Under the pieces are notes generated by a model. The model was not told the DNA's origin. It worked only from the letters and a program-made list of their open reading frames with translations, and did not search any database. This document shows, one piece after another, positions 54,620 through 63,434 of a DNA stretch of 64,000 bases; within the stretch, counting starts at the first letter, position 1, and each line of letters opens with the position of its first letter. The position numbers were made by a program, and so were the translations under genes. The DNA comes from Ferrimonas marina (GTDB lineage: Bacteria; Pseudomonadota; Gammaproteobacteria; Enterobacterales; Shewanellaceae): contig NZ_FQXG01000002.1 in the NCBI RefSeq assembly GCF_900129905.1, positions 434,001 to 498,000 of the forward strand, in the 5' to 3' direction.

Positions 54620-54650
54620 AAAAAACCGAAGCGTTCTGCTTCGGTTTTTT
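54620..54650. terminator. Bidirectional terminator
   Basis: AAAAAACCGAAGC-GTTCT-GCTTCGGTTTTTT lies between the DUF2726 pair and the convergent sulfatase gene. Confidence 0.9.
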
Positions 54651-54654
54651 GTGC

Positions 54655-55977
54655 TCAATCGCGCTCCACTTCGCCTTTGTAGGGTCCCCAGGCGGCGGGA
54701 CCCAACTCGGCACTGGTGCGGTTCCACTGCTCGCGCAGCTGCTTAACCCGGGCCGGTTGCTGCTCGCTGCGGTTGTCCTGCTCACCGATGTCGTCCGCCA
54801 GGTTGAACAGCATCATCGGGTGACGGCCGGAGCGCATCAGCTTCCAATCCCCATCCCGCAGCGCCCAGTGGTTGTTGTAGCGCCAGAACAGCTGGTCATG
54901 GGGACTGACCTGGCTGGCCCCGGTCAGTACCGGCAGGATGTCCTTACCATCCAGGGTCCAATCGGGCAGCAGCTCACCGCCGGCCAGCAGCACCGTGGTG
55001 GGGAACAGATCCAGCGCACTGATCATTACGTCGGAGCGCTGCTTGGCGGGGATCACTCCGGGCAGGGCCGCGGCAAAAGGCACCCGCAGCGCCCCCTCGA
55101 AGGTGGTGGCCTTCTGATCCCGCAGCGGGCCGTTGTCGGCCTGGTTGCTGAGCTTGCCACCGTTGTCGCTGAACAGCACCACCATGGTCTGGTGGGCGAT
55201 CCCTTGGGTTTCCAGCTCGTCGAGGATGTCGCCGATGGCGTCGTCCATGCTGGAGATCATCGCCGCCACCACCTGGCGCTCGCCAAGATGCTCAAACTCC
55301 GCCAGCTTCTGCTCGGTGGCCTCCATCGGCGCGTGGGGGGCGGTAAAGGCCACTTCCAGAAAGAAGGGGGACTCGGCATTGCGGGCGATGAAGTCCACCG
55401 CCTCCTCGCCGAAGGCATCGGTCAGGTATCGGTCCTCCCGCTCTACCAGGGTGTCATTGCGATACAGCAGCTGCTCTTCGTTGTCCCCTACCCAGTAGGT
55501 CAGGGCGCCGTTATTGAAGCCGTAGTATTCGTCAAAGCCCCGGTTCCAGGGCTGGTACTGCTCCGCCTTGCCGTCATGAAACTTGCCCACCAGGCCGGTG
55601 TGATAGCCCAGGGTCTGCAGGTGCTCCTGGATCATCAACACGTCGGTGGGGGTACCCAGGCCGCTGTTGCCCACCAGCCCCTCGTGACCGAAGCGATGCT
55701 GGTACATGCCGGTGTGGTAGCCGGCCCGGGAGGGGCCACACACCGGCGCGGAGACGTAGGCGCTGGACATGGCGATGCCGGCCTCGGCGATGCGGTCCAT
55801 GTGCGGGGTGGGGATCTGGGTCGAACCGTTAAAGCCGGTGTCGCCGTAGCCCAGGTCATCGGCGACGATCCAGATGAAGTTGAGCGGGGCCGGCTCGGCC
55901 AGTGCAGGGGCCAGTACCGGAGCCAGGGTCAGGCCAGCGGCAGTCAGGGCCACGGCGCGGCCAGCGTGTTTGATCAT
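54655..55977 (-). CDS. Secreted sulfatase (type I, Cys-type)
   Basis: The 440-residue enzyme should hydrolyse sulfate esters in the periplasm. It has a signal peptide (to about ALA), a first metal motif IVADDLGYGDTGFNG, the active-site motif CGPSRAGYHTG (Cys-X-Pro-Ser-Arg, where Cys becomes formylglycine), FTAPHAPM and LFSDNGG. The N-terminal cysteine motif needs a maturase; none (anSME or FGE) is in this window. The likely substrate is a sulfated polysaccharide or aryl sulfate, which is common in marine bacteria. The start is at ATG 55977, with a weak ribosome site. Confidence 0.92.
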   Translation of the reverse strand: MIKHAGRAVALTAAGLTLAPVLAPALAEPAPLNFIWIVADDLGYGDTGFNGSTQIPTPHMDRIAEAGIAMSSAYVSAPVCGPSRAGYHTGMYQHRFGHEGLVGNSGLGTPTDVLMIQEHLQTLGYHTGLVGKFHDGKAEQYQPWNRGFDEYYGFNNGALTYWVGDNEEQLLYRNDTLVEREDRYLTDAFGEEAVDFIARNAESPFFLEVAFTAPHAPMEATEQKLAEFEHLGERQVVAAMISSMDDAIGDILDELETQGIAHQTMVVLFSDNGGKLSNQADNGPLRDQKATTFEGALRVPFAAALPGVIPAKQRSDVMISALDLFPTTVLLAGGELLPDWTLDGKDILPVLTGASQVSPHDQLFWRYNNHWALRDGDWKLMRSGRHPMMLFNLADDIGEQDNRSEQQPARVKQLREQWNRTSAELGPAAWGPYKGEVERD

Positions 55978-56111
55978 GATGCAAGGTTCAGCGGGAAATC
56001 ATGGCGCCACGCTAGCACAGGCCCCCTTGGCCGTAATCCAAGTTTGCACAGCCTTGCATTGGCTCGGCCCGTGCTGACAACTGCCTGGCTGAACCGACCC
56101 GGCTTGCCCGC

Positions 56112-56489
56112 TTACTGCATCGAGTGCAGGCCGATGGTGTTGCCGTCCGGATCCATGGCGATGGTGATAAAGCCGTACTCACCGATGGACATCTTCGGCC
56201 GCAGCACCTTACCGCCAGCCCCTTCGACCCGGTCCTGCTGCACCTGGCAATCCTCGCAGCCAAAGTACACCAAGGTGCTGTTGCCCCCCGGGGCCACCCC
56301 GTCCATCCGGCAGATCGCCCCCGGCGCACCCGGGGCGTTGTCCTCCCAGGGGAAGGACCACATCTCCGGCCCGTCGCCGCCGGCGGGATTCAGCTCGTTC
56401 AGGGTCACATCGAACACCGCCTGATAGAACGCCTTGGCCCGGTCCAGATCGGACACGTAGATCTCAAACCACCCCACCGGATTGTGCAT
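56112..56489 (-). CDS. VOC-family protein
   Basis: This 125-residue protein of the VOC family resembles the glyoxalase-like PhnB/extradiol type: MHNPVGWFEIYVSDLDRAKAFYQAVF, MDGVAPGGNSTLVYFGCEDC and AMDPDGNTIGLHS. Metal ligands are not obvious in all positions. ATG 56489 has GGAGG; a TTG at 56507 is rejected. It lies alone between a sulfatase gene and a LysR gene, with no clear partner. Confidence 0.88.
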   Translation of the reverse strand: MHNPVGWFEIYVSDLDRAKAFYQAVFDVTLNELNPAGGDGPEMWSFPWEDNAPGAPGAICRMDGVAPGGNSTLVYFGCEDCQVQQDRVEGAGGKVLRPKMSIGEYGFITIAMDPDGNTIGLHSMQ

Positions 56490-56536
56490 GTTGCCTCCTA
56501 ATGACAAAAAACCTGATGACTGAAGGTGTTGCTCCC

Positions 56537-57445
56537 TCAGCTTAGTCCAGCGCGCTGGGGAGCCAACGCCTGAACCAGGCTGTCGTGCAGCTGCCGCACC
56601 ACCGGGGTCAGGCGGTGGCGCCCGGCACAGATAAGATAGAGCGGCGCCGGCTCCCCCTGCCAGCCCAGTTCCAGCCGCTGCAACCGACCTGCCTGCACGT
56701 CTGCCCGGATCTCCAGCTCAGACTTGTAGGCGATCCCCGCCCCCATGCAGGCCCAGCGCCGCACCACATCGCCGTCATCAGCGTAGCGATACGGTTGGAT
56801 CTTCACCGTCCGCTCACTGCCAGCACGGGCAAAGCGCCAACGGTCGTGATGATAATCCCCCAGCATGAAGCAGAGGCAGCGATGGTCACTCAGTGCCTCC
56901 AGACTGTCCGGCTGCCCATGGCGTGCCAGGTACTCTGGCGAGGCGCACAGCACCCGTCGATTGTCGGTATTGACCGGCAGCGCGATCAGCTCAGAGTCCG
57001 AGGGCTGGCCGTAGCGCAACGCCACGTCCACCGGCTGGGCGTAGAGATCCGACAGCCGGTCGGTGATCTGCAGCCGCAGTGTCATCTGCGGATGGGCCCG
57101 CTGCAGAGACTCCAGCAGCGGCAGCACCTGCAAGCGGCCGAGACCGGAGGGCAGCGACAGCTGCAGTACGCCACCAAATTGAGCCTGATCGTTTTGCAGG
57201 CCTTGCGCCGCCAGAGTCAGGGTTTCCAGCCCCTGGCGACACTGGGGCAGAAAACGCTCGCCGGCCTCGGTCAGGCGCAGCTGGCGGGTGGAGCGGATCA
57301 GCAGCGACGTGCCCAGCTCCGCCTCGAGCCGCTTGAGGCCAGCACTGGCGGCGGCGGGGGTAATGCCCAGCTGACGAGCAGCAGCGGAGAGGCTGCCGAG
57401 CTGGGCGGTGAGTGAGAACAGCTGGAGATCCTGGAGTGCCTTCAT
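56537..57445 (-). CDS. LysR-type regulator
   Basis: This LysR regulator of 302 residues begins MKALQDLQLFSLTAQLGSLS, with a helix-turn-helix ITPAAASAGLKRLEAELG. It is of the type that controls neighbouring oxidoreductase genes. The ATG at 57445 has a poor ribosome site; a longer frame from 57505 is rejected because it has no family match. It diverges from the zinc-binding ADH gene by 112 bases and probably controls it. Confidence 0.88.
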   Translation of the reverse strand: MKALQDLQLFSLTAQLGSLSAAARQLGITPAAASAGLKRLEAELGTSLLIRSTRQLRLTEAGERFLPQCRQGLETLTLAAQGLQNDQAQFGGVLQLSLPSGLGRLQVLPLLESLQRAHPQMTLRLQITDRLSDLYAQPVDVALRYGQPSDSELIALPVNTDNRRVLCASPEYLARHGQPDSLEALSDHRCLCFMLGDYHHDRWRFARAGSERTVKIQPYRYADDGDVVRRWACMGAGIAYKSELEIRADVQAGRLQRLELGWQGEPAPLYLICAGRHRLTPVVRQLHDSLVQALAPQRAGLS

Positions 57446-57557
57446 CTTCAAAATTTCGTTGAAAGAGATACAAGCTGGAGAGGGTTTTTCAAAAATATAT
57501 CGCAACTAAACTGTCTATCCATAGCGAATCCCGTGATTAACCCGATAGGAGCTCTCC

Positions 57558-58565
57558 ATGAAAGCCTTTGGCCTGACCCAAGCCGGTGACGTAGACACCC
57601 TCAAAGCCCTCGACCTGCCCACGCCGCAAGCCAGCGGCACCGATCTGCTGGTGCAGGTCAAGGCGGTCTCGGTTAACCCGGTGGACACCAAGGTGCGCGG
57701 TCGTGCCGCCGCCAGCGAAGAGAACCCCTGCATACTGGGCTTTGACGCTGCGGGCGTGGTGGTGGCCGTGGGTGACCGGGTGACTGACTTCGAGGTGGGT
57801 GACGAGGTGTGGTACGCCGGCGACCTGACCCGTCCGGGCAGCAACGCCGAGTTCCAGCTGGTGGAGCAGGCCATCGTCGGCCACAAGCCGAAGTCGCTGA
57901 GCTTTGCCGAAGCCGCGGCACTGCCGCTGACCACCATCACCGCCTGGGAGCTGCTGTTCGACCGCCTGCGCCTGGACCAGACCAGCGCCTACCAGTCCCG
58001 CGACCTGCTGGTGATCGGTGCCGCCGGCGGGGTGGGCTCCATCCTGCTTCAGCTGGCCAAGCGACTGACCTCGGTACGGGTGATCGCCACCGCCTCACGA
58101 CCGGAGACCCAGGCCTGGGCCCGGGAGCTGGGTGCCGATCTGGTGATCGACCATCGCAATCCGCTGTCCGAGGAGTTGGACAAGCTGGGCATCGACCAGG
58201 TCGACGACGTCATCAGCCTGACCCACACCGACAGCCACTTCGACGAGATCGTTAAGGTGATTGCGCCCCAGGGTCAGATCGCCCTGATCGACGACCCGGC
58301 TGAGCTCAACGTGATGCCGCTCAAGCGCAAGAGCGTGTCGCTGCACTGGGAGCTGATGTTCACCCGCTCCATGTTCCAGACCGCCGATCGGGTCAAGCAG
58401 CAACAGCTGCTCAACCGGGTCAGCACCCTGGTGGACGAAGGCGCGGTCAAGACCACCCTGGATCAGCACTTCGGTGCCATCACCCTGGACAACATCAAGC
58501 GTGCCCACACCCTGCTGGAGTCCAACAAGGCCAAGGGCAAGATCGTGCTGGAAGGGTTTGAGTAA
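57558..58565 (+). CDS. Zinc-binding alcohol dehydrogenase family oxidoreductase
   Basis: This 335-residue MDR-superfamily enzyme has a GroES-like half (MKAFGLTQAGDVDTLKALDLP and GFDAAGVVVAVG) and a Rossmann half with VIGAAGGVGSILLQLAKRL. The sequence type is the adh_fam_1 group of quinone or zinc-type oxidoreductases, about 335-340 residues long. GGAGC lies before the ATG. The LysR gene on the other side of the promoter region is the likely regulator. The substrate is unknown. Confidence 0.9.
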   Translation: MKAFGLTQAGDVDTLKALDLPTPQASGTDLLVQVKAVSVNPVDTKVRGRAAASEENPCILGFDAAGVVVAVGDRVTDFEVGDEVWYAGDLTRPGSNAEFQLVEQAIVGHKPKSLSFAEAAALPLTTITAWELLFDRLRLDQTSAYQSRDLLVIGAAGGVGSILLQLAKRLTSVRVIATASRPETQAWARELGADLVIDHRNPLSEELDKLGIDQVDDVISLTHTDSHFDEIVKVIAPQGQIALIDDPAELNVMPLKRKSVSLHWELMFTRSMFQTADRVKQQQLLNRVSTLVDEGAVKTTLDQHFGAITLDNIKRAHTLLESNKAKGKIVLEGFE

Positions 58566-58586
58566 GGGATAATCCTCCCTCTTCGC

Positions 58587-58612
58587 GCCGGGCCCCAGGG
58601 TCCGGCTTTTTT
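58587..58612 (+). terminator. Terminator after the ADH gene
   Basis: GCCGGGCCC-CA-GGGTCCGGC with a T-run, 22 bases past the stop. Confidence 0.75.
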
Positions 58613-58729
58613 GTTGTTTTCACAAAAGGCATTTGCCTTTATTGCTCTAAATCTTGCCCCCCGGCTTGCGTATGCTGCTGGCCATGGTTTCAGGCTGTCC
58701 GCCTGCCCCGCATTCCCCTAGGAGGTCCC

Positions 58730-59821
58730 ATGTCCCTGTTCGAGCCGATCACCCTGGCCGGTCACACCCTGACCAACCGCATCGTTATGCCGCCGATGAC
58801 CCGCTCCCGTGCCAGCCAACCTGGCGACGTCGCCAATCCGCTGATGGCCGAATACTATGGCCAGCGTGCCAGCGCCGGCCTGATCGTCAGCGAGGGCACC
58901 CAGATCAGCCCGATGGGCAAAGGCTACGCCTGGACCCCGGGGATCCACAGCGAGGCACAGATCGCCGGCTGGCAGACCGTCACCGAGGCGGTACACGCTC
59001 AAGGCGGGGTGATCTTCGCCCAGCTATGGCACGTGGGCCGGGTAACCCACCCGGACAACATCGGTGGCGCCCAGCCGGTCTCCGCCTCGCCGCTCAAGGC
59101 CGAGGGGGTCAAGGTGTTTGTCGATAACGGCAGCGACGCCCCGGGCTTTGTCGATGTAGTGACCCCCCGTGCCCTGGGCACCGATGAGATCGCCGAGATC
59201 GTCGAGCAGTACGCCCAAGCGGCCCGCAACGCCATCGAGGCCGGCTTCGACGGTATCGAGCTGCATGCGGCCAACGGCTACCTGATCAACCAATTCATCG
59301 ACTCCCAGGCCAACGCCCGTACCGATGCCTACGGTGGCTCACTGCAGAACCGTCTGCGCTTCCTCGATGAGGTGGTCCGTGCCATGAGTGAGGCGATCGG
59401 CGCCCACCGGGTCGGTGTGCGTCTGGCACCGCTGACCACCCTCAACGGCACCGTGGATGATCACCCGCAGCAGACCTACACCGCCGCCGCCGAGCTGCTC
59501 AACCGCATCGGCATCGCCTACCTGCACATCGCCGAGGCGGACTGGGACGATGCACCGCTGATGCCGATGGGCTTCAAGCAGGCGCTGCGGGCGGCCTTTG
59601 ATGGCGTGCTGATCTACGCCGGCAAGTACGACAAGGCCCGGGCCGAGCAGGCCCTGAGCGAAGGCTGGGCCGACATGATCGGCTTTGGTCGTCCGTTCGT
59701 GGCCAACCCGGACCTGCCCCGTCGCCTGCAGCAGGGTCTGACCCTGGCTCAGCACGACCCGGAAACCCTGTTTGGTGGCGGCGCCCGAGGCCTCACCGAT
59801 TACCCCAATGCCGACGCCTAA
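58730..59821 (+). CDS. Old Yellow Enzyme family alkene reductase, paralogue 1
   Basis: This 363-residue flavoprotein reduces activated C=C bonds and nitro groups with NAD(P)H. It shows LFEPITLAGHTLTNRIVMPPMTRSRA, AQLWHVGR and the substrate pocket IELHAANGYLINQFIDSQAN, with a His-X-X-Asn pair as in yeast OYE1, then GRPFVANPDLPRRL. GGAGG lies before the ATG. A second OYE gene follows 13 bases after the stop, with GGAG in the gap, so both are one operon. No regulator adjoins it. Confidence 0.93.
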   Translation: MSLFEPITLAGHTLTNRIVMPPMTRSRASQPGDVANPLMAEYYGQRASAGLIVSEGTQISPMGKGYAWTPGIHSEAQIAGWQTVTEAVHAQGGVIFAQLWHVGRVTHPDNIGGAQPVSASPLKAEGVKVFVDNGSDAPGFVDVVTPRALGTDEIAEIVEQYAQAARNAIEAGFDGIELHAANGYLINQFIDSQANARTDAYGGSLQNRLRFLDEVVRAMSEAIGAHRVGVRLAPLTTLNGTVDDHPQQTYTAAAELLNRIGIAYLHIAEADWDDAPLMPMGFKQALRAAFDGVLIYAGKYDKARAEQALSEGWADMIGFGRPFVANPDLPRRLQQGLTLAQHDPETLFGGGARGLTDYPNADA

Positions 59822-59834
59822 GCTGGAGAACATC

Positions 59835-60923
59835 ATGATCTTTACCCCCTTTCAGATGGGTGCCACCGCCCTGGAAAACCGTTTCGCCATGGCGCCGATG
59901 ACCCGCTCACGCACCGACCAGCCCGGCGATCGCCCCAATGCCATGATGGCCGAGTACTACGCCCAGCGGGCCAGTGCGGGCCTGATCATCACCGAGGGTG
60001 CCCCCATCTCGCCGGTGGGCCGCGGCTACTCCCTGACCCCGGGGATCTACACCCAGGCGCAGATCGACGGCTGGCGTGAGGTGACCGACGCGGTCCACGC
60101 CAAGGGCGGCAAGATTGCTATCCAGCTGTGGCACGTGGGCCGTCGCTCCCACGCCAGCATCGCCGGTGAGACCCCGGTCTCCGCCTCCGCCTGCAAACAC
60201 CCGGACCAGGTGTTCGGGCCGCTGCCGGAAGGAGGCTTTGGCATGATCGAAACCGGTACGCCGCGGGCCATGACCCAGGCGGACATCGACGCCACCATCG
60301 CCGACTTTGTCCAGGCCGCTAAGAACGCCATGGCCGCCGGCTTTGATGCGGTGGAGCTGCACGGTGCCCACGGCTACCTGATCGACCAGTTCATGCGTCT
60401 GGCCAGCAACAAGCGTGACGACCGCTACGGCGGCAGCCAGGAAAACCGGATGCGCTTTATGCTGGAGGTGACTGAAGCTGTGGCCAACGCCATCGGCGCC
60501 GATCGCACCGCCATCCGCCTCTCCCCCTTCGTCACTGAGGGCTACCCGGAAGCGGATCCGGAGATCACCGAGCTGACCCTCAAGGCGATCGAGAAGCTGG
60601 CACCGCTGGGCCTGGCCTACCTGCACTTCTCCGAGAACATCTCCAACTACACCGAGATGCCGGAGAGTTACCGTGCCCAGGTCCGCGCCATCTACCCTCA
60701 CCCCATCATGGTGGCGGGCAAGTACACCCTGGCCAGCGGCCAGCAGATGCTGGAGAAGGGCTACGCGGATCTGATCGCCTTTGGTCAGCCCTTTATCACC
60801 AACCCGGACTTCGTCCGTCGCTGTCGTGAGGGCCTGGCACTGACGCCGGTGGATTACGCCGCCCACGCCACCTTCTACGGTGGCGGCGCTGAGGGCTACA
60901 CCGACTACCCGGAAGCGGTCTAA
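59835..60923 (+). CDS. Old Yellow Enzyme family alkene reductase, paralogue 2
   Basis: This 362-residue paralogue of the preceding enzyme has IFTPFQMGATALENRFAMAP and VELHGAHGYLIDQFMRLASN, with a His-X-X-His pair as in NemA/PETN reductase. The pair thus differs in a substrate-binding residue, which suggests different substrates or reaction preferences. ATG 59835 has GGAG six bases upstream; a longer frame begins inside paralogue 1 and is rejected. A terminator follows. Confidence 0.93.
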   Translation: MIFTPFQMGATALENRFAMAPMTRSRTDQPGDRPNAMMAEYYAQRASAGLIITEGAPISPVGRGYSLTPGIYTQAQIDGWREVTDAVHAKGGKIAIQLWHVGRRSHASIAGETPVSASACKHPDQVFGPLPEGGFGMIETGTPRAMTQADIDATIADFVQAAKNAMAAGFDAVELHGAHGYLIDQFMRLASNKRDDRYGGSQENRMRFMLEVTEAVANAIGADRTAIRLSPFVTEGYPEADPEITELTLKAIEKLAPLGLAYLHFSENISNYTEMPESYRAQVRAIYPHPIMVAGKYTLASGQQMLEKGYADLIAFGQPFITNPDFVRRCREGLALTPVDYAAHATFYGGGAEGYTDYPEAV

Positions 60924-60934
60924 GTAAAACGGAG

Positions 60935-60963
60935 AAAGCCCGAGCAGATGCTCGGGTTTTTGG
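60935..60963 (+). terminator. Terminator of the OYE operon
   Basis: CCCGAGCA-GA-TGCTCGGG followed by a T-rich run. Confidence 0.85.
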
Positions 60964-61438
60964 TTTTTGGTTTTTTGTTTGTGTTAACTGTCGTTCCAGC
61001 TAACTACTAAATTTCCCTTATCGTTCTTTGCTAATAGCTTTGCCGGATTGCCGGCAGCAACCAAAGGGGCGTTCCGCCCCCTTGGAACCCCCGTTGCCTC
61101 CGTTCGGTGCTTATCCTCGCTCTCACCCCTACAGGCTGCGGTCTCGGCCAGAGTCGGCATCCATGCCTCCGCTGGCCTTTCGGGCCTTCCTGGCCCTCTA
61201 CCTTCCCTATCGGGGCTTCTCTCGGGCACCTCAAAGTCGGCTCAAAGCGGGTGGGCCACGATGCACAGAAGTTAAGGTCTATGACATGACTTTTGATACG
61301 ACGCCCTCTCTAAACTGACAGCCCATCTAACCAAAGCTCTTGATGAATATTTGTTGCTCGTGTTTGGTTTAACGCATTGTCAGTGGCAACCGCCTGACCA
61401 TACACTGGTTAACATTCAACCGACTCCATCGAGCGACC
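60964..61438. other. Long intergenic region with GC-rich hairpins
   Basis: No gene is supported across 475 bases. A near-perfect 11-base stem, CCAAAGGGGCG-TTC-CGCCCCCTTGG, lies at 61061-61085 and GCCGG-ATTG-CCGGC at 61042-61055. The minus strand has an open frame of 81 codons here, but its composition and lack of a ribosome site point to a dispersed non-coding repeat instead. Confidence 0.5.
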
Positions 61439-61903
61439 ATGAGCTATCAGCACACCCAGCCTGGCCTGGCCATCCGCATGGCAATCCTCGGCGCCTTTGC
61501 CCTGGTGTTTGGCTTGAGCCTGGTCAGTACCCCCACAGTGCTGACTCTGGGCGTGCTGATCCTGCTGGCGGTGTTGCTGGTGCTGTTTCAAAGCCTGACG
61601 GTCACCATCCACCACAACCAGCTGCAGTGGCACTTTGGCCCGGGCTTCTGGCGCAAATCGCTGCCGCTGAGGGAGATAGAGCAGGTGGAAGCGATCCGTA
61701 CCCGCTGGTATTGGGGATTGGGGGTGAAACGCACGCCCCATGGCTGGTATTACGGGGTATCGGGCCTGAATGCGGTGAAGGTGATCACCCAGGACGGTAA
61801 GAGTCGCCTCATCGGTACCGACCAACCCGATGCGCTGTGTGAGGCACTGGCAAAGGCACTGCCCCAGCGCGAAATCCAGCCGGAACAAGAGCAATCAGAG
61901 TAG
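61439..61903 (+). CDS. Membrane protein with PH-like cytoplasmic domain, unknown function
   Basis: A 154-residue protein with two close membrane helices (about 12-30 and 33-50) and a soluble C-terminal domain (SLTVTIHHNQLQWHFGPGFWRKSLPL and GLNAVKVITQDGKSRLIGTD), the plan of small bPH/YdbT-like proteins. I do not know its function. A modest GAGCG sequence lies before the ATG. It is followed 14 bases on by another small membrane protein gene. Confidence 0.75.
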   Translation: MSYQHTQPGLAIRMAILGAFALVFGLSLVSTPTVLTLGVLILLAVLLVLFQSLTVTIHHNQLQWHFGPGFWRKSLPLREIEQVEAIRTRWYWGLGVKRTPHGWYYGVSGLNAVKVITQDGKSRLIGTDQPDALCEALAKALPQREIQPEQEQSE

Positions 61904-61917
61904 AGGGCTGCCTCAAG

Positions 61918-62235
61918 ATGCAAGCAAAGGAAAAATCGGAGCCTGTGATCATCTCCCCGCTGCGACGCTGGCTCCACCGGGGCTGGCGCATCCCCCTGGT
62001 GGCTGGATTGCTGGTGGCCCTGCTCACCAGCACCGGGGTCACCATCATGGAGTGGCTGGAGAACCCCGGCGGGATCTTCCACGATGCCAGCGGCACACGC
62101 TGGCGCTTTGTTTACGAGACCTATATCAGCTGGTTTATCCCCACTTGGATCACCACCAGCGGGATATGCCTGCTGCTGAGCTTAGGCCTCACCCTGCTCC
62201 ATCACTACCACCTCAATAAGCCCGATCGGGACTGA
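61918..62235 (+). CDS. Small two-helix membrane protein, unknown function
   Basis: A 105-residue protein with two membrane helices (about 24-45 and 75-95) and charged flanks (MQAKEKSEPVIISPLRRWLHRGWR at the N-terminus). The stretch between the helices (MEWLENPGGIFHDASGTRWRFVYETYISW) carries aromatic residues. It is likely co-transcribed with the preceding gene. No family recognised. Confidence 0.7.
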   Translation: MQAKEKSEPVIISPLRRWLHRGWRIPLVAGLLVALLTSTGVTIMEWLENPGGIFHDASGTRWRFVYETYISWFIPTWITTSGICLLLSLGLTLLHHYHLNKPDRD

Positions 62236-62250
62236 GCCTGAGATAAAGGC

Positions 62251-63351
62251 TTAGTCGAGCACCGGGGTAAAGGGCCGGTCCAGCCCCAGATAGCTCGGGC
62301 CAAAGGCCGCCAGGCCTCGCTCGGTCACAAAGGCCGCCGGAGCGGGGAGGATCACCACCGCCACGTTCATGCCCACCCGGTGGTTGGGGTTGAGTACCGG
62401 CTCTCCCTTATCCAAGTCAATCAGACAGAGCAGCTCCGGAATGGTGGCGTGCAGCTGGCCATCGAGCCAACCGGCCAGGTTCTCGTTCTTGATGTCGATG
62501 CGGTAATCATGGCTCTGAAACTCACCGCTGCCGTCGATGCTGACCTCGCCGAGGGTGAAGCCCCCCTCGGTACGCCAGTCAAACTCCGACACCTGACCGC
62601 GAAACACCACCCGGCCCTGACCATGCTCGGCAATGGCCACGGCCACGTCCGAGCCCTCCTCTTTGGCCAGGCGCAGCGCCTTGCCCAGCGCCAGCGCCTT
62701 GGAGATGGTGCCGGGGATCAGCGCCGAGCGCAGCTGCGAGACCGGCAGGGCATGGTCGATGGCGGCGATGTCGTTGCGACTGACCATCGACAGTGCCCGC
62801 ACCAGGGTCTCGGCACGCTGATCGTCCACTACCTGCTCCAGCACGAAGCACTCGCCAAACTCGTTGGCGGCGACGATGGGGGCGGCGGGCAGATCATTGA
62901 GATAGTAGGTGGAGTGGGTGATCTCCGGTACCGCCCGGCCAGCGGGATCGGCATCGATGATCATGCCGTCGTTCATCGCCGCCACGTAGAAAGAGATGGC
63001 GGTGTTGGAGCCCCCCAGTTCGCAGCAAACGGTACCGTAGAAGGGCTGGCCCAGGTACTGGCTCAAGCGGCGATAGGCGGTGTCGATGGGCGGCTCGCCA
63101 CTTTGCGGCAGGCGGCGATACTGGGCTTCCTGCTCCGGCGGCATCGGCGAGATCGCGCCCAGCATATAAGGGGTGCAGATCAGCGCCTCATCCGGTGCCT
63201 CGTCCAGGCTGACCAGACGAAAGGGTTTGTTGGCGGCAAAGGCCCGGTCCAGGTACTCAAACCCCTCATCCAGTTCACCGCCACCGCCGGTGCCGAGCAC
63301 GGCACAGCCGTGGAGGATGTCGATGAGATCTTGTTTATCGAGGTGTTTCAT
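62251..63351 (-). CDS. DUF917-family protein
   Basis: The 366-residue protein has the DUF917 signature near the start, GTGGGGELDEGFEYL, then LGGSNTAISFYVAAMNDGMIIDADPAGRAVPEITHS, and the swivelling C-terminal domain. DUF917 proteins are tied to hydantoin or 5-oxoproline-type substrates and occur beside hydantoinase/oxoprolinase genes and NCS1 permeases; recent work on relatives links them to S-methyl-thiohydantoin breakdown. Here a permease gene precedes it on the same strand. The ribosome site is close and weak (AAGGG). The substrate is not settled. Confidence 0.85.
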   Translation of the reverse strand: MKHLDKQDLIDILHGCAVLGTGGGGELDEGFEYLDRAFAANKPFRLVSLDEAPDEALICTPYMLGAISPMPPEQEAQYRRLPQSGEPPIDTAYRRLSQYLGQPFYGTVCCELGGSNTAISFYVAAMNDGMIIDADPAGRAVPEITHSTYYLNDLPAAPIVAANEFGECFVLEQVVDDQRAETLVRALSMVSRNDIAAIDHALPVSQLRSALIPGTISKALALGKALRLAKEEGSDVAVAIAEHGQGRVVFRGQVSEFDWRTEGGFTLGEVSIDGSGEFQSHDYRIDIKNENLAGWLDGQLHATIPELLCLIDLDKGEPVLNPNHRVGMNVAVVILPAPAAFVTERGLAAFGPSYLGLDRPFTPVLD

Positions 63352-63434
63352 AACCCTTTACCGCCAATAGAGAAATCAACAAGGGGCCAACGCCCAGACC
63401 GCGCAACAGGGTAGCCGCACGGCCGCAAAACAAA

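Noticed and set aside
60984-61229. An 81-codon frame on the minus strand
   Set aside because: No ribosome site and biased charged composition over GC-rich hairpins; best read as non-coding repeat.
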